A stretch of DNA of 14,821 nt from an uncultured Clostridia bacterium (GCA_934177025.1 CAKPPA010000012.1:1-14821), one strand, 5' to 3'. Positions 7,231 through 14,718 are shown, counted from the first letter of the stretch. The notes: a model not told the origin generated them from the sequence alone. Program-made: numbers and translations.

Positions 7231-9732
7231 ATGGGAAAATTTCAAGGAGAAAACGTTTCGAAATTAAGTGACGGAAGCAATCTTATCGTCAAGCCGATGG
7301 AGGAAGTCCTGCACGATTCCATGATGCCGTATGCGGAGTATGTTATTTTGGATCGCGCTCTGCCGCGTGTGGAGGACGGGTTAAAACCGGTGCAACGCCG
7401 CATTTTGTACACCATGTACGAACTCGGCATGTTTCCGGACAAGCCTTACCGCAAAAGCGCGCGTATCGTAGGGGATTGCCTCGGTAAGTATCATCCGCAC
7501 GGCGACACGTCCGTTTACGACGCCATGGTGCGCATGGCGCAGGATTACAACATGCGTATGCCTTTGGTGGACGGGCAAGGCAACTTCGGTTCCATTGACG
7601 GCGACTCTGCCGCCGCCATGCGTTACACGGAAGCAAGGCTCAATCCGTTGGCGTTGGAATTGTTAAAGGACATCGAAAAGGACACCGTTCGTTGGAGCCG
7701 CAACTTCGACGACCATTTAAAGGAGCCGGATATGCTCCCGGGACGCTTCCCGAACTTGTTGGTTAACGGTGCTAGCGGCATTGCCGTCGGCTTGGCAACC
7801 AACATCCCGACGCACAATTTAGGGGAAGTTATCGACGGAGTCATTGCCTACATCGACAACAAAAACATAAAATTGAAAGAGATGATGAAAATCATCAAAG
7901 GGCCGGATTTTCCTACGGGCGGCTACATTTCCGGTTCGGAGGAAATCGAGCAGGCGTATTTGACGGGCAAAAGCAAAATCACCATGCGCGCCAAAATTCA
8001 CATCGAAGTTTTAAACAACGACAAAAAGAACATTGTCATCACGGAATTACCGTATCAGGTCAACAAAGCAAAACTACTGCAAAACATTTTGGCACTACGT
8101 GAGGACAAAAAGGATTTGCTTGCGGGCATCAGCGAAATTGTGGACGAGTCGGACAAGGAAGGCATGCGTGCCGTCATTCGCATCAAAAAGGACTACGATC
8201 CGAAAGCGATTTTAAAAGTGCTGTTTAAGCATACCGACCTCGAAACGACGTTCGGCATCAACATGGTAGCGATTGCCGACGGCAAGCCGCAACTTTTGGG
8301 GCTGATGGACATTATTTCCTATTACACGGATTATCAGCGCGACGTCATTTTGCGCCGCACGAAATTCGAATTGGAGGAAGCCAAAGCACGCGCACACATT
8401 TTGCGCGGATTGGTCATTGCGGTAAAAAATATTGACGAAGTCATTGCCATCATTAAAAAATCGGCATCCACGTCCGAAGCAAAATCCTCGTTGCGGCAGC
8501 GGTTCGATTTGTCCGAAAAGCAAGCGCAGGCGATTTTGGATTTGCGTTTGGCGCGGTTAACGAAACTCGAAATCACGAAATTGGAGGAGGAGTTAGCCGA
8601 GCTGGAAAAACGCATTGCAAACCTCACGGCGATTGTGGGCAGCAAACAGTTACAAAACGAACTCATGAAAACCGAACTCAATCAAATCAAGCGCACCTAC
8701 AAGTCCCCGCGGAAAAGCGTCATCGTCAATCGGCCGGACGACATAAAAATCGAATCCGAAAGCGACGAAAAGCCGTCGGAAACTTTTGTGGTAGCATTAA
8801 CGGCAAACGGCACTTTGAAAAAAATTCCGCAAAAGAATTTTTCCATGAGCAACAAGGAAGTCACGGAACGGACGAATTTGTGGGAAATGCACACGTTCTG
8901 TGCGGAAACGGAAACGGGTGCTACGATGTATTGCTTCGGCAGCCTCGGCAATTGCTACAAAATCGACGCGGCAACCATTCCGGAATGTCGCTACCGCGAA
9001 AAGGGCGTTGCCCCGCAGGATTTGGTAAAGGAAATGCCGAAAAACGAGCATATCGTAGCCATGTTCCCTGTGTTCGAAAACGTTGCCAAAACGGATTTGA
9101 TGTTCTTCACGAAACACGGCATGGTCAAACAAACGAATTGGCAGGAGTACGGCTTGTTGAAAAACGTGTTCCAAGCAATGAAGTTAAAGGACGACGACGA
9201 AATCATAGCGGTGGAAAACAAACAGCCGCACACGTCGGTGCTGTTTGTTACGAAAAACGGCATGTGTCTGAATTTTGATCCGTCGGATGTGCCGTTGCAA
9301 GGGCGTGTTTCCGGCGGTGTCAAAGGCATGTTGATAAACGACGGGGACGAAGTCATATTCGCCCGCCAAGTTACGGACGAAGGCGAAGCCATCATCATCA
9401 CCGATCGCGGGTTTATGAAGCGCGTCATTTTGGGCGAGTTGGAAATTATGGCACGCTACCGCAAGGGAGTCAAAATCGTGGATTTCCGCGGCGACAACGG
9501 TTATAGCGTGCGGTTTGCGGATACGGTAACCATGCCTTATTCGCTGGCAATCATCAAGCAGGAGGACGTAATTGTCCTCAATTCGGAGGATATCCAAATC
9601 GACAGCCGCACCGGCAAAGGCAAAGCCCCGAAATTTGCACGAAAGGGGTTTGACGTGGAGGAAGTCGTGCGTTTCAAAACCGCACCGGACGTTGTTGCAA
9701 AACTAAAAAACAGTAACAACGAAACGTTGTAA
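7231..9732 (+). CDS. parC: Type IIA topoisomerase breakage-rejoining subunit (ParC, GyrA-like)
   Basis: This 833-residue subunit cuts and rejoins DNA, pairing with the ATPase subunit encoded just upstream. The winged-helix region has GKYHPHGD (85-92) and the active-site Tyr is Tyr132 in AMRYTEAR. Residues 93 and 97 (T, D) correspond to the quinolone-determining Ser83 and Asp87 of E. coli GyrA. The tower and coiled-coil (about 370-490) include a heptad-like LEEELAELEKRI segment. A beta-pinwheel C-terminal domain starts near 518. In its first blade, where gyrases carry a QRRGGKG-type GyrA box, this protein reads SMSNKEVTER (539-548). Loss of the box normally means no negative supercoiling, hence topoisomerase IV. 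The ATG at 7231 follows GGAG at 7219-7222 and lies 3 nt after the parE stop. Confidence 0.75.
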   Translation: MGKFQGENVSKLSDGSNLIVKPMEEVLHDSMMPYAEYVILDRALPRVEDGLKPVQRRILYTMYELGMFPDKPYRKSARIVGDCLGKYHPHGDTSVYDAMVRMAQDYNMRMPLVDGQGNFGSIDGDSAAAMRYTEARLNPLALELLKDIEKDTVRWSRNFDDHLKEPDMLPGRFPNLLVNGASGIAVGLATNIPTHNLGEVIDGVIAYIDNKNIKLKEMMKIIKGPDFPTGGYISGSEEIEQAYLTGKSKITMRAKIHIEVLNNDKKNIVITELPYQVNKAKLLQNILALREDKKDLLAGISEIVDESDKEGMRAVIRIKKDYDPKAILKVLFKHTDLETTFGINMVAIADGKPQLLGLMDIISYYTDYQRDVILRRTKFELEEAKARAHILRGLVIAVKNIDEVIAIIKKSASTSEAKSSLRQRFDLSEKQAQAILDLRLARLTKLEITKLEEELAELEKRIANLTAIVGSKQLQNELMKTELNQIKRTYKSPRKSVIVNRPDDIKIESESDEKPSETFVVALTANGTLKKIPQKNFSMSNKEVTERTNLWEMHTFCAETETGATMYCFGSLGNCYKIDAATIPECRYREKGVAPQDLVKEMPKNEHIVAMFPVFENVAKTDLMFFTKHGMVKQTNWQEYGLLKNVFQAMKLKDDDEIIAVENKQPHTSVLFVTKNGMCLNFDPSDVPLQGRVSGGVKGMLINDGDEVIFARQVTDEGEAIIITDRGFMKRVILGELEIMARYRKGVKIVDFRGDNGYSVRFADTVTMPYSLAIIKQEDVIVLNSEDIQIDSRTGKGKAPKFARKGFDVEEVVRFKTAPDVVAKLKNSNNETL

Positions 9733-9775
9733 ACACGGAAGCGTTCCGAAAAAAGGACGAAAAAAGGAGTAAAAA

Positions 9776-10027
9776 ATGCTGGAATTTAAATACGACACTC
9801 AGTTACTGATTGAAGGCACCAACTTGGACGAAACCAAAATCAAGGAGTATTTTAACACAAAACTTCAGGGCGATTGCCTGTTGGCAGTGGGGGACGACGA
9901 ATTAATTAAAATTCACTTTCACACCAACGAACCGTGGAAAGTGTTGGAGTATTGCGCTACATTGGGCGAAATTTTCGACATCGTGGTGGAGGATATGTCC
10001 CGTCAGGAACGTGGTTTACAGGGCTAA
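9776..10027 (+). CDS. Small stand-alone FakA (DAK2/YloV)-like domain protein
   Basis: This is an 83-residue protein. IKIHFHTNEPWKVLEY (44-59), followed by GEIFDIVVEDM (64-74), closely resembles the middle domain of the fatty acid kinase subunit FakA (YloV), where the pattern is DLVKVHVHTN followed by a GEL...I..M segment. Neither the ATP-binding DAK2 (DhaL-like) domain nor the C-terminal DegV-like domain is present, so it cannot be a kinase on its own. Databases label similar short proteins as related to dihydroxyacetone kinase (recall). AAGGAG (9764-9769) is 6 nt before the ATG. It lies 43 nt after parC with only a weak hairpin between, so read-through from the topoisomerase operon is likely. 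Possible roles are a binding or regulatory partner of a full FakA elsewhere; this is inference. Confidence 0.72.
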   Translation: MLEFKYDTQLLIEGTNLDETKIKEYFNTKLQGDCLLAVGDDELIKIHFHTNEPWKVLEYCATLGEIFDIVVEDMSRQERGLQG

Positions 10028-10094
10028 CAAAAGTGTGCGGGCGTCGGTCGGCACAAAAACCGAACAAGCAAAAGTAAAAAGTAAAAGCAAGCAA

Positions 10095-10125
10095 AAAAAG
10101 CGAGGAAAAAGTTCCTCGCTTTTTG
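10095..10125. terminator. Bidirectional intrinsic terminator between convergent genes
   Basis: A 13-bp perfect stem, AAAAAGCGAGGAA with TTCCTCGCTTTTT (10095-10107 and 10112-10124), has an AAAG loop. The A-run on the left and the T-run on the right let it work for the parE-parC-small ORF unit on the plus strand and for the membrane protein gene on the minus strand. From 10126 to 10228 nothing else is recognised. Confidence 0.88.
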
Positions 10126-10228
10126 TCGTTAGGTAAATTTTTTTCAAAATGTCGGTGCGATGCTTTCGGAAGGGGAACGTCGGTTCCTTTCGGTGTTACG
10201 GATAAACCGTTTCGGCATTCCTGCCCCG

Positions 10229-11491
10229 TCAAAGCGAAAAGGAGTTTTCGTCGTCGGCATCGAGTTCTTCAAACACGTCGGCGCACTGTTCTTTTTCGAT
10301 TTCTTCTTCAATTGGCCGAATTTTTTCCCGCAACTCCTTTAATTTTTGCGGCGTGCGCATGTTGGTTAGGATTAATGCGATTAACGACACCCCAATCGGA
10401 ATCAAACTGTAAAATGCGGATACGTTCATCACCAGCACCAGCATTGCGCCGAATGCGGAAAAAATAATCCCCAACAAATAAAAAAACAAAAACTTGCTGT
10501 TTTCCTTTTGGTATTCGTAAGTCAAGTCGTGGATTTTAATTTGATTTTCGTATTTTGCGCTGTCCTTCCACAGTTCGGCATACTGCGCTTTCATAATGGC
10601 GGTGCGTTTTCGCGTGTAAACGTCCTGCACAATCAGCGTTGCCAACATCAAGCCGAAAATCGTCAAAAAAATCACCCAGCCGATGTAATCCGCATAGCTG
10701 TTTTCCGTCCAGTTTTTTACAAACAGCATTCCGATCACAAACCCGATGAGGGCGGCAAGCAAAACGAAAATCAGCATAATAAACGGAATCATTCGGTCGC
10801 ATTTGCGAATTTTTTCCCGCAATTCCTTGTTCGGAAACATGTATTCCGTCTGTTTGGAAGGGGGCGTGTCCACGTACAGGTCGAGCGACGTCACAAAGCG
10901 CGGCTCCGTGTTTTTTTGCTGTTCGATTTCCGCAATGTACACACTGTTTTCGGAAAGGAAGCGAATTAATTTGGCGGCTTCCGTGTAGTTCCCTAAAAAC
11001 GCCGCCACGGAAATCAGCACAATCCCCGCAAAAAACAAAATTTCGGAAAAACGCCCTGCAGGTGCTTCCGCCGGCAGGATGCGCAACAGTACGTCCGCAC
11101 ACAAACAAAGGATTCCGACCGCGGCAAGGATGCGAAACTTCAAACAACGGCGGTTTGTTTCCTTTTCAAACGCGCGGTAACTGTTTCGGTAGTGCAAAAA
11201 GGATAAATCCGCCGCTACGTTTTCGTCAAACGCATCGTCGGAAGCAAGTTCCTTGTAAATCATGTAGCGAATCACCGCCCACAGTACGACTACAACCACA
11301 AAGTTCGCCGCCGTCAAAAGCAAAGCAACAAGCGGCACAATCGGGGGTAACTCCCACTGATCCAAAAGGACGCAAGCAAGGGCAGTGAACAAAAGCATCC
11401 ACAAAAACACGGTTTTGCATAACGTCAGCCCGCGTAGTTTTTGTGTTTGTTGTTCCGAACGGAACAGGGGTAAATAACTTCGTTTATCCAT
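10229..11491 (-). CDS. Eight-helix membrane protein of unknown function
   Basis: I do not recognise this family. The 420-residue protein has about eight hydrophobic helices at residues 23-43, 51-78, 119-138, 151-168, 234-258, 268-288, 334-356 and 359-377. They fall into two similar halves: helix pair, charged soluble segment of roughly 40-45 residues, helix pair. The soluble segments (about 79-118 and 289-333) are rich in Lys, Glu and Tyr, and both end in a Tyr/Phe-Glu/Gln-Lys patch before the next helix, which suggests an internal duplication. The C-terminal tail (380-420) is strongly charged and ends acidic. No signal peptide and no catalytic motif are seen. GGGGAG lies about 6 nt before the ATG. 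It is a single-gene unit with its own promoter and a shared terminator. Confidence 0.82.
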   Translation of the reverse strand: MDKRSYLPLFRSEQQTQKLRGLTLCKTVFLWMLLFTALACVLLDQWELPPIVPLVALLLTAANFVVVVVLWAVIRYMIYKELASDDAFDENVAADLSFLHYRNSYRAFEKETNRRCLKFRILAAVGILCLCADVLLRILPAEAPAGRFSEILFFAGIVLISVAAFLGNYTEAAKLIRFLSENSVYIAEIEQQKNTEPRFVTSLDLYVDTPPSKQTEYMFPNKELREKIRKCDRMIPFIMLIFVLLAALIGFVIGMLFVKNWTENSYADYIGWVIFLTIFGLMLATLIVQDVYTRKRTAIMKAQYAELWKDSAKYENQIKIHDLTYEYQKENSKFLFFYLLGIIFSAFGAMLVLVMNVSAFYSLIPIGVSLIALILTNMRTPQKLKELREKIRPIEEEIEKEQCADVFEELDADDENSFSL

Positions 11492-11517
11492 AGCAACTCC
11501 CCGATATCGTTGATTTT

Positions 11518-11545
11518 ATTATAACGACCGCAAAGGAAAAGTCAA
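11518..11545 (-). promoter_or_regulatory. Promoter of the membrane protein gene
   Basis: On the minus strand TTGACT (11545 to 11540), a 16-nt spacer and TATAAT (11523 to 11518) give a near-consensus sigma-A promoter. The leader is about 20 nt and includes the GGGGAG ribosome site. Confidence 0.78.
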
Positions 11546-11576
11546 CCCGACAACCCTTTTGAAAGGATGAAAAAAT

Positions 11577-11625
11577 TTTCACAATTCACCGTTCGTTGTG
11601 AAATCACGCGCGGTTTGACCGTTCG
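11577..11625. repeat. Dyad and 30-bp-spaced direct repeat in a divergent intergenic region
   Basis: TTTCACAA (11577-11584) and TTGTGAAA (11596-11603) form an 8-bp inverted repeat with 11 nt between the arms. Overlapping it, TTCACCGTTCG (11585-11595) recurs as TTGACCGTTCG (11615-11625), 10 of 11 identical and 30 bp apart, about three helical turns. It lies between the divergent promoters of the membrane protein and the solute-binding-like gene, so it could be an operator. No regulator is identified. Confidence 0.4.
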
Positions 11626-11695
11626 GGTGCGAGTTTAACGAAAGCGGCAAACACTTTTTCCAAACGGCTGGGTACTAACGCAGTAAGTTTTTTCA

Positions 11696-11701
11696 TATAC
11701 T
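11696..11701 (+). promoter_or_regulatory. -10 element abutting the solute-binding-like gene
   Basis: TATACT (11696-11701) is followed by six T and the ATG at 11708. The expected start is at or next to the A of ATG. No good -35 hexamer is found; the -35 position overlaps a small dyad, TACT-N5-AGTA (11673-11685), which might bind an activator. Confidence 0.5.
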
Positions 11702-11707
11702 TTTTTT

Positions 11708-12796
11708 ATGAAAAAAATTTCGGTGCGAGGGGTTCTTTCGCTTTGTTTGGTGCTTTTTTGCGGCATTACTTCCTTTTCGCTAAAGGGTTTGCCGCAAAGG
11801 GAGGTTGTTCCGCAACCGCAGCGCGGCGTGTTAACCGTGTGGCACGTGGACACCTTCGAGGGCGGTAGCGGCAGTCGGTTCGATTGGCTTCGGCGGCAAT
11901 CCGTTTTGTTTCAAAAGAAGCATCCGGCGTCGCCGGTGTGCGTCAGTCGGTATTCCTACGAACAGGTGCGCGATTTACTGCAACAAGGCGAAAGGTTCGA
12001 TGTAATTTCCTTTTCCGCCGGCACGGGTGCGGAAGTACTGCCGTATTTAAAGGAGTACACGGGTGCGGTAAACGTGCGGGAGGATTTACTCGGTGCCTGC
12101 TACGTGGGGGATAAAATCATGGCGTTGCCTTATGCTTACGGTGGGTATTGCCTCAGTGCGTTTTCCGACGAAGCGTCGTTGCCCTTAAAGGAAACGTTGT
12201 TTACGCAGTATGCGGAACAGGGCAAAAAAGGCGAAAAATTTTCGCTGGGGTTCGGAAGTGCCTCCTTTCAACTCCCGTGGATGGCACTTGCCCTCGGCAC
12301 GACGAAAACGCCGCAGCACGCATTGTCCGTTTGTCCTAACCGTTTGACGCAGTACGAAGCCTACGAAAGTTTTTTAAACCGCGACACCTTTCGGGTGCTA
12401 CTCGGGACGCAGCGGGATTTGGTGCGCTTCGATCACCGCTTGCAACAGGGGCGGCTTAGCCCTGTCACTTGCGAATATCTTACGGAATTTACAGATTTAA
12501 TTCAATGCATCGGCTGTGCGCAAAGCGAAAACGCACCGCTTGCGCAAAAGTTTATGGAATTTCTCACCTCGACGGCAATCCAAAAAAATCTCAAAAGTTT
12601 AAAACTGTTTCCTGCGGCGGAGGTGCAACTGTTTGATGCGGGGCTTTTAAAGGATGCCGAAAAAGCCTTTTCCTCCACGCGGTTTCGTGTCGTCAACGTG
12701 TTCAGTTCGCCCGAAATTTTGCACCAGGCGGCATCCGCGGCGGAGCGTGCCGTGCGTTCGGGCGAAAAGGACGCATTAAAGAATTACCTCGTCTAA
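11708..12796 (+). CDS. Extracytoplasmic solute-binding-like protein
   Basis: This 362-residue protein has an N-terminal KK plus hydrophobic segment (about 8-25), reading as a signal peptide or anchor. The residues before Cys13 (LSL) and Cys18 (VLF) do not fit a lipobox well. The mature part begins GVLTVWHVDTFEGG (40-53), followed by F..KHP (68-73) and FDVISFSAG (97-105). This pattern is typical of family-1 (sugar-type) ABC solute-binding proteins, and a central MALPYAYGGYCLSAF segment is consistent with it. Seven cysteines occur after the signal region, unusual for an exported protein. No permease or ATPase gene is adjacent. The ATG at 11708 has no Shine-Dalgarno, and TATACT lies 6 nt upstream. 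Ligand unknown; a non-transport role is possible. Confidence 0.72.
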   Translation: MKKISVRGVLSLCLVLFCGITSFSLKGLPQREVVPQPQRGVLTVWHVDTFEGGSGSRFDWLRRQSVLFQKKHPASPVCVSRYSYEQVRDLLQQGERFDVISFSAGTGAEVLPYLKEYTGAVNVREDLLGACYVGDKIMALPYAYGGYCLSAFSDEASLPLKETLFTQYAEQGKKGEKFSLGFGSASFQLPWMALALGTTKTPQHALSVCPNRLTQYEAYESFLNRDTFRVLLGTQRDLVRFDHRLQQGRLSPVTCEYLTEFTDLIQCIGCAQSENAPLAQKFMEFLTSTAIQKNLKSLKLFPAAEVQLFDAGLLKDAEKAFSSTRFRVVNVFSSPEILHQAASAAERAVRSGEKDALKNYLV

Positions 12797-12809
12797 ATTG
12801 TGAAAGACA

Positions 12810-12838
12810 TTGTAAAAAACAAAATTTTGGTGTAAAAT
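12810..12838 (+). promoter_or_regulatory. Possible murB promoter
   Basis: TTGTAA (12810-12815), a 17-nt spacer and TAAAAT (12833-12838) precede murB. A start 7 nt downstream (about 12845) would fall at the end of the AAAGGAG ribosome site (12839-12845) and drop most of it from the mRNA. Either the start lies further upstream, murB is mainly read from the preceding gene (no terminator lies between), or the hexamers are chance. Confidence 0.4.
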
Positions 12839-12853
12839 AAAGGAGTAAAAATT

Positions 12854-13816
12854 TTGGACATCCGCAAAACGTTTTCGAAAGAGGAATTCCGAAATGTGGC
12901 GTACGACGTTCCGTTAAAAGGGCTAACCACCTTTAAAATCGGCGGTCCTGCGGCAGTCGTGGTGCAGCCGTGCGATGCGGCGGAAGTGCAAAAGGCACTA
13001 AAAACGGCAAAGGAAAACGGCGTGGAATGGTTTGTTTTGGGCAACGGTTCCAACGTTTTGGCACTGGACGGCGGGTTTCACGGCGTTGTTTTGCGGTTGG
13101 GGCACTATTTTGCACAAGTCAGCCAAAGGGACGAAATCATTTCCGCCGATGCGGGGGCGTCCGTCAAATCCGTCAGCGAACTTTGTTACCGTTCTGCTTT
13201 AACGGGTGCGGAGTTTTTGTCCACCCTTCCTGCGAGTGTGGGTGGGGCAGTGGTAATGAATGCGGGTTGTTTCGGTTGTCAAATGAGCGACGTCGTTTCC
13301 GCCGTTTGGGCGACGGACGGCACAACGGAGCGCATGTTTCGCAAGGAGGAGTGTCGGTTCGGCTACCGCGACAGTGTGTTTCAGCACAACGGCTTTGTCG
13401 TAACGCATGCGGAGTTGCGTTTTCAAAAGGGCAATCGGGAGCAAATTCGTTTACGTTCCGACGAAATGGCGTATCGCAAACGCAAAACGCAACCGTTGGA
13501 AAAGTACAGTGCCGGCAGTGTGTTTAAGCAAGCGGAAGGGCAGTGTGTTTCCCGCCGAATTGCGGAAATGGGCGTCAAAGGGATGCGCATCGGGGATGCG
13601 GAAGTCAGCACCAAGCACGCGGGATTCATCGTCAATCGTTTTCACGCTTCCGGCGAGGACGTGCTGCTGTTAATGGATTTGATTCGACAAAAATACAAGC
13701 GAACTTACGGCGTGGAACTCCAGCCGGAAATTCGAGTTTTGGGAGATACTTATGATTTGGGGAGATTATCATACGCACACGCGGTTCAGCCACGGCAAGG
13801 GGACGATTCGCGATAA
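12854..13816 (+). CDS. murB: UDP-N-acetylenolpyruvoylglucosamine reductase MurB
   Basis: MurB reduces UDP-GlcNAc-enolpyruvate to UDP-MurNAc with NADPH and FAD in the cytoplasm. FAD-binding motifs are TTFKIGGPA (25-33) and LGNGSNVLA (62-70); ASVGGAVVMNAG (127-138) is the family's core signature. Catalytic residues by alignment are Arg172 (GYRDS), Ser222 (AGSVFK) and Glu292 (QPEIR). The Y/S and length pattern fits the shorter type II enzymes of Gram-positives. The start is TTG at 12854, 8 nt after AAAGGAG. Family members normally end soon after the PEIR motif; here the frame runs about 23 residues on and overlaps the next gene by 65 nt. Stop at 13814-13816. Confidence 0.94.
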   Translation: MDIRKTFSKEEFRNVAYDVPLKGLTTFKIGGPAAVVVQPCDAAEVQKALKTAKENGVEWFVLGNGSNVLALDGGFHGVVLRLGHYFAQVSQRDEIISADAGASVKSVSELCYRSALTGAEFLSTLPASVGGAVVMNAGCFGCQMSDVVSAVWATDGTTERMFRKEECRFGYRDSVFQHNGFVVTHAELRFQKGNREQIRLRSDEMAYRKRKTQPLEKYSAGSVFKQAEGQCVSRRIAEMGVKGMRIGDAEVSTKHAGFIVNRFHASGEDVLLLMDLIRQKYKRTYGVELQPEIRVLGDTYDLGRLSYAHAVQPRQGDDSR

Positions 13817-14507
13817 CGTGGAACAAGCGGAAAAGCTTGGTTTAAAGGAAGTCGGCATTTCGGATCACGGGTTAAGGCATATGGCGTTCGGCATGAAAAC
13901 GAACGAAATTTTCAAAGTGCGCAGCATCATCGACGATCTCCAGCCGAATTACTCGGTTCGCATCCTGTTCGGCATCGAAACCAACATTTTCAGTAGCGAC
14001 GGGGACGTGGATTTGCGCAACGTGGAGCGCGGCTATTTCGATTACATCATTGCCGGCTACCACAAGGCCGTTTGGGCAAAAAACTTTAAGGATATGTTTT
14101 TGTGGACGTTGCCCGCTATGTGCACGGATTATTTCGGCTGCACGCAGGCGCAAAAAAAGCGTTACACGCAAGCATACGTCAAAGCCGTCAAAACGCAAAA
14201 AATCGACATTATTTCGCACTTGTGTTTGGGCATTCCGGTCGATGTTGTGGAAGTGGGCAAAGCCTGTGTGGATTACAACGTGTTTATCGAACTAAACGGC
14301 AAACGCGTCGTCATTCCGGACGAGGACATTTTAAAACTGCAGGATCTCGGTGTAAAATTCATTGTGGATTCGGATGCGCACTCGCCGGATCGTGTCGGCG
14401 ACGTCAGCGTTCCGTTGCAGGTGGTGGAGCGGTTGCAGTTAAAAAAGGAGCAAATCGCAAATTGGGAAAAACTTCCTACGTTTACCAATCAACGTAAAAT
14501 CTTTTAA
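13752..14507 (+). CDS. PHP-domain phosphoesterase
   Basis: This 251-residue protein of the polymerase-and-histidinol-phosphatase (PHP) family is a metal-dependent phosphoesterase. Metal ligands are visible in order: YHTHT (His7, His9), SDHG (Asp38, His39), GIETN (Glu76), GYHK (His104), SHL (His156) and DSDAHS (Asp208, His210). The ATG at 13752 follows GGGAGA (13741-13746) and starts immediately before the essential HxH motif, so it is well supported although it lies inside murB. Clostridial genomes often have such a gene right after murB and before rapZ-yvcK-whiA (recall). Its substrate there is not established; histidinol phosphate is unlikely without other his genes. A terminator overlaps its stop codon. 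Confidence 0.9.
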   Translation: MIWGDYHTHTRFSHGKGTIRDNVEQAEKLGLKEVGISDHGLRHMAFGMKTNEIFKVRSIIDDLQPNYSVRILFGIETNIFSSDGDVDLRNVERGYFDYIIAGYHKAVWAKNFKDMFLWTLPAMCTDYFGCTQAQKKRYTQAYVKAVKTQKIDIISHLCLGIPVDVVEVGKACVDYNVFIELNGKRVVIPDEDILKLQDLGVKFIVDSDAHSPDRVGDVSVPLQVVERLQLKKEQIANWEKLPTFTNQRKIF

Positions 14508-14530
14508 AACCGTCCTCGGACGGTTTTTTT
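14506..14530 (+). terminator. Intrinsic terminator after murB-PHP
   Basis: AAAACCGTC (14506-14514) pairs with GACGGTTTT (14519-14527) around a CTCG loop, and the T-run continues to 14530. The stem begins inside the PHP stop codon (14505-14507), so whiA must use its own promoter. Confidence 0.88.
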
Positions 14531-14539
14531 GTCGCAATT

Positions 14540-14577
14540 CGTAAAAAACGTAAAAATTCGTAAAAAAAATTTTTTGA
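14540..14577. repeat. Phased A-tracts, CGTAAAAA repeated three times
   Basis: CGTAAAAA occurs at 14540, 14549 and 14559, spaced 9 and 10 bp, and the last copy runs into A8T7. Helically phased A-tracts of this kind bend DNA. It lies about 140-180 bp before the whiA promoter; whether it matters there is unknown. Confidence 0.4.
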
Positions 14578-14593
14578 GGAAAACAAGCGGTGC

Positions 14594-14631
14594 GGTTTTG
14601 CTCCTTTTTTCGAAAAAGGTGGAGCGCAACC
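14594..14631. repeat. Imperfect inverted repeat upstream of whiA
   Basis: GGTTTTGCTCC (14594-14604) and GGAGCGCAACC (14621-14631) pair at 9 Watson-Crick positions plus one G-U. They enclose a second TTTTT-CG-AAAAA hairpin. No T-run follows on either strand, so it is not a standard terminator. It lies in the stretch 14531-14753, where no gene is seen. Confidence 0.5.
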
Positions 14632-14718
14632 CGACAAAACGCCGCAAAAACAGGGGATTTTTCGCCAAACAAACGGAAAAGAAATCGTTGTTTTTTGTAT
14701 TTTCGGAAAATAAGTACA

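Noticed and set aside
9736..9748. Hairpin CGGAA-GCG-TTCCG after parC as a terminator
   Set aside because: The stem is only 5 bp and is followed by A residues rather than T, so read-through to the next gene is expected.
10123..10467. 114-codon plus-strand frame after the bidirectional terminator
   Set aside because: It is mostly antisense to the membrane protein and has no supported start.
10536..11147. 203-codon minus-strand frame within the membrane protein gene
   Set aside because: It is an out-of-frame shadow; the main frame has a promoter, ribosome site and coherent helices.
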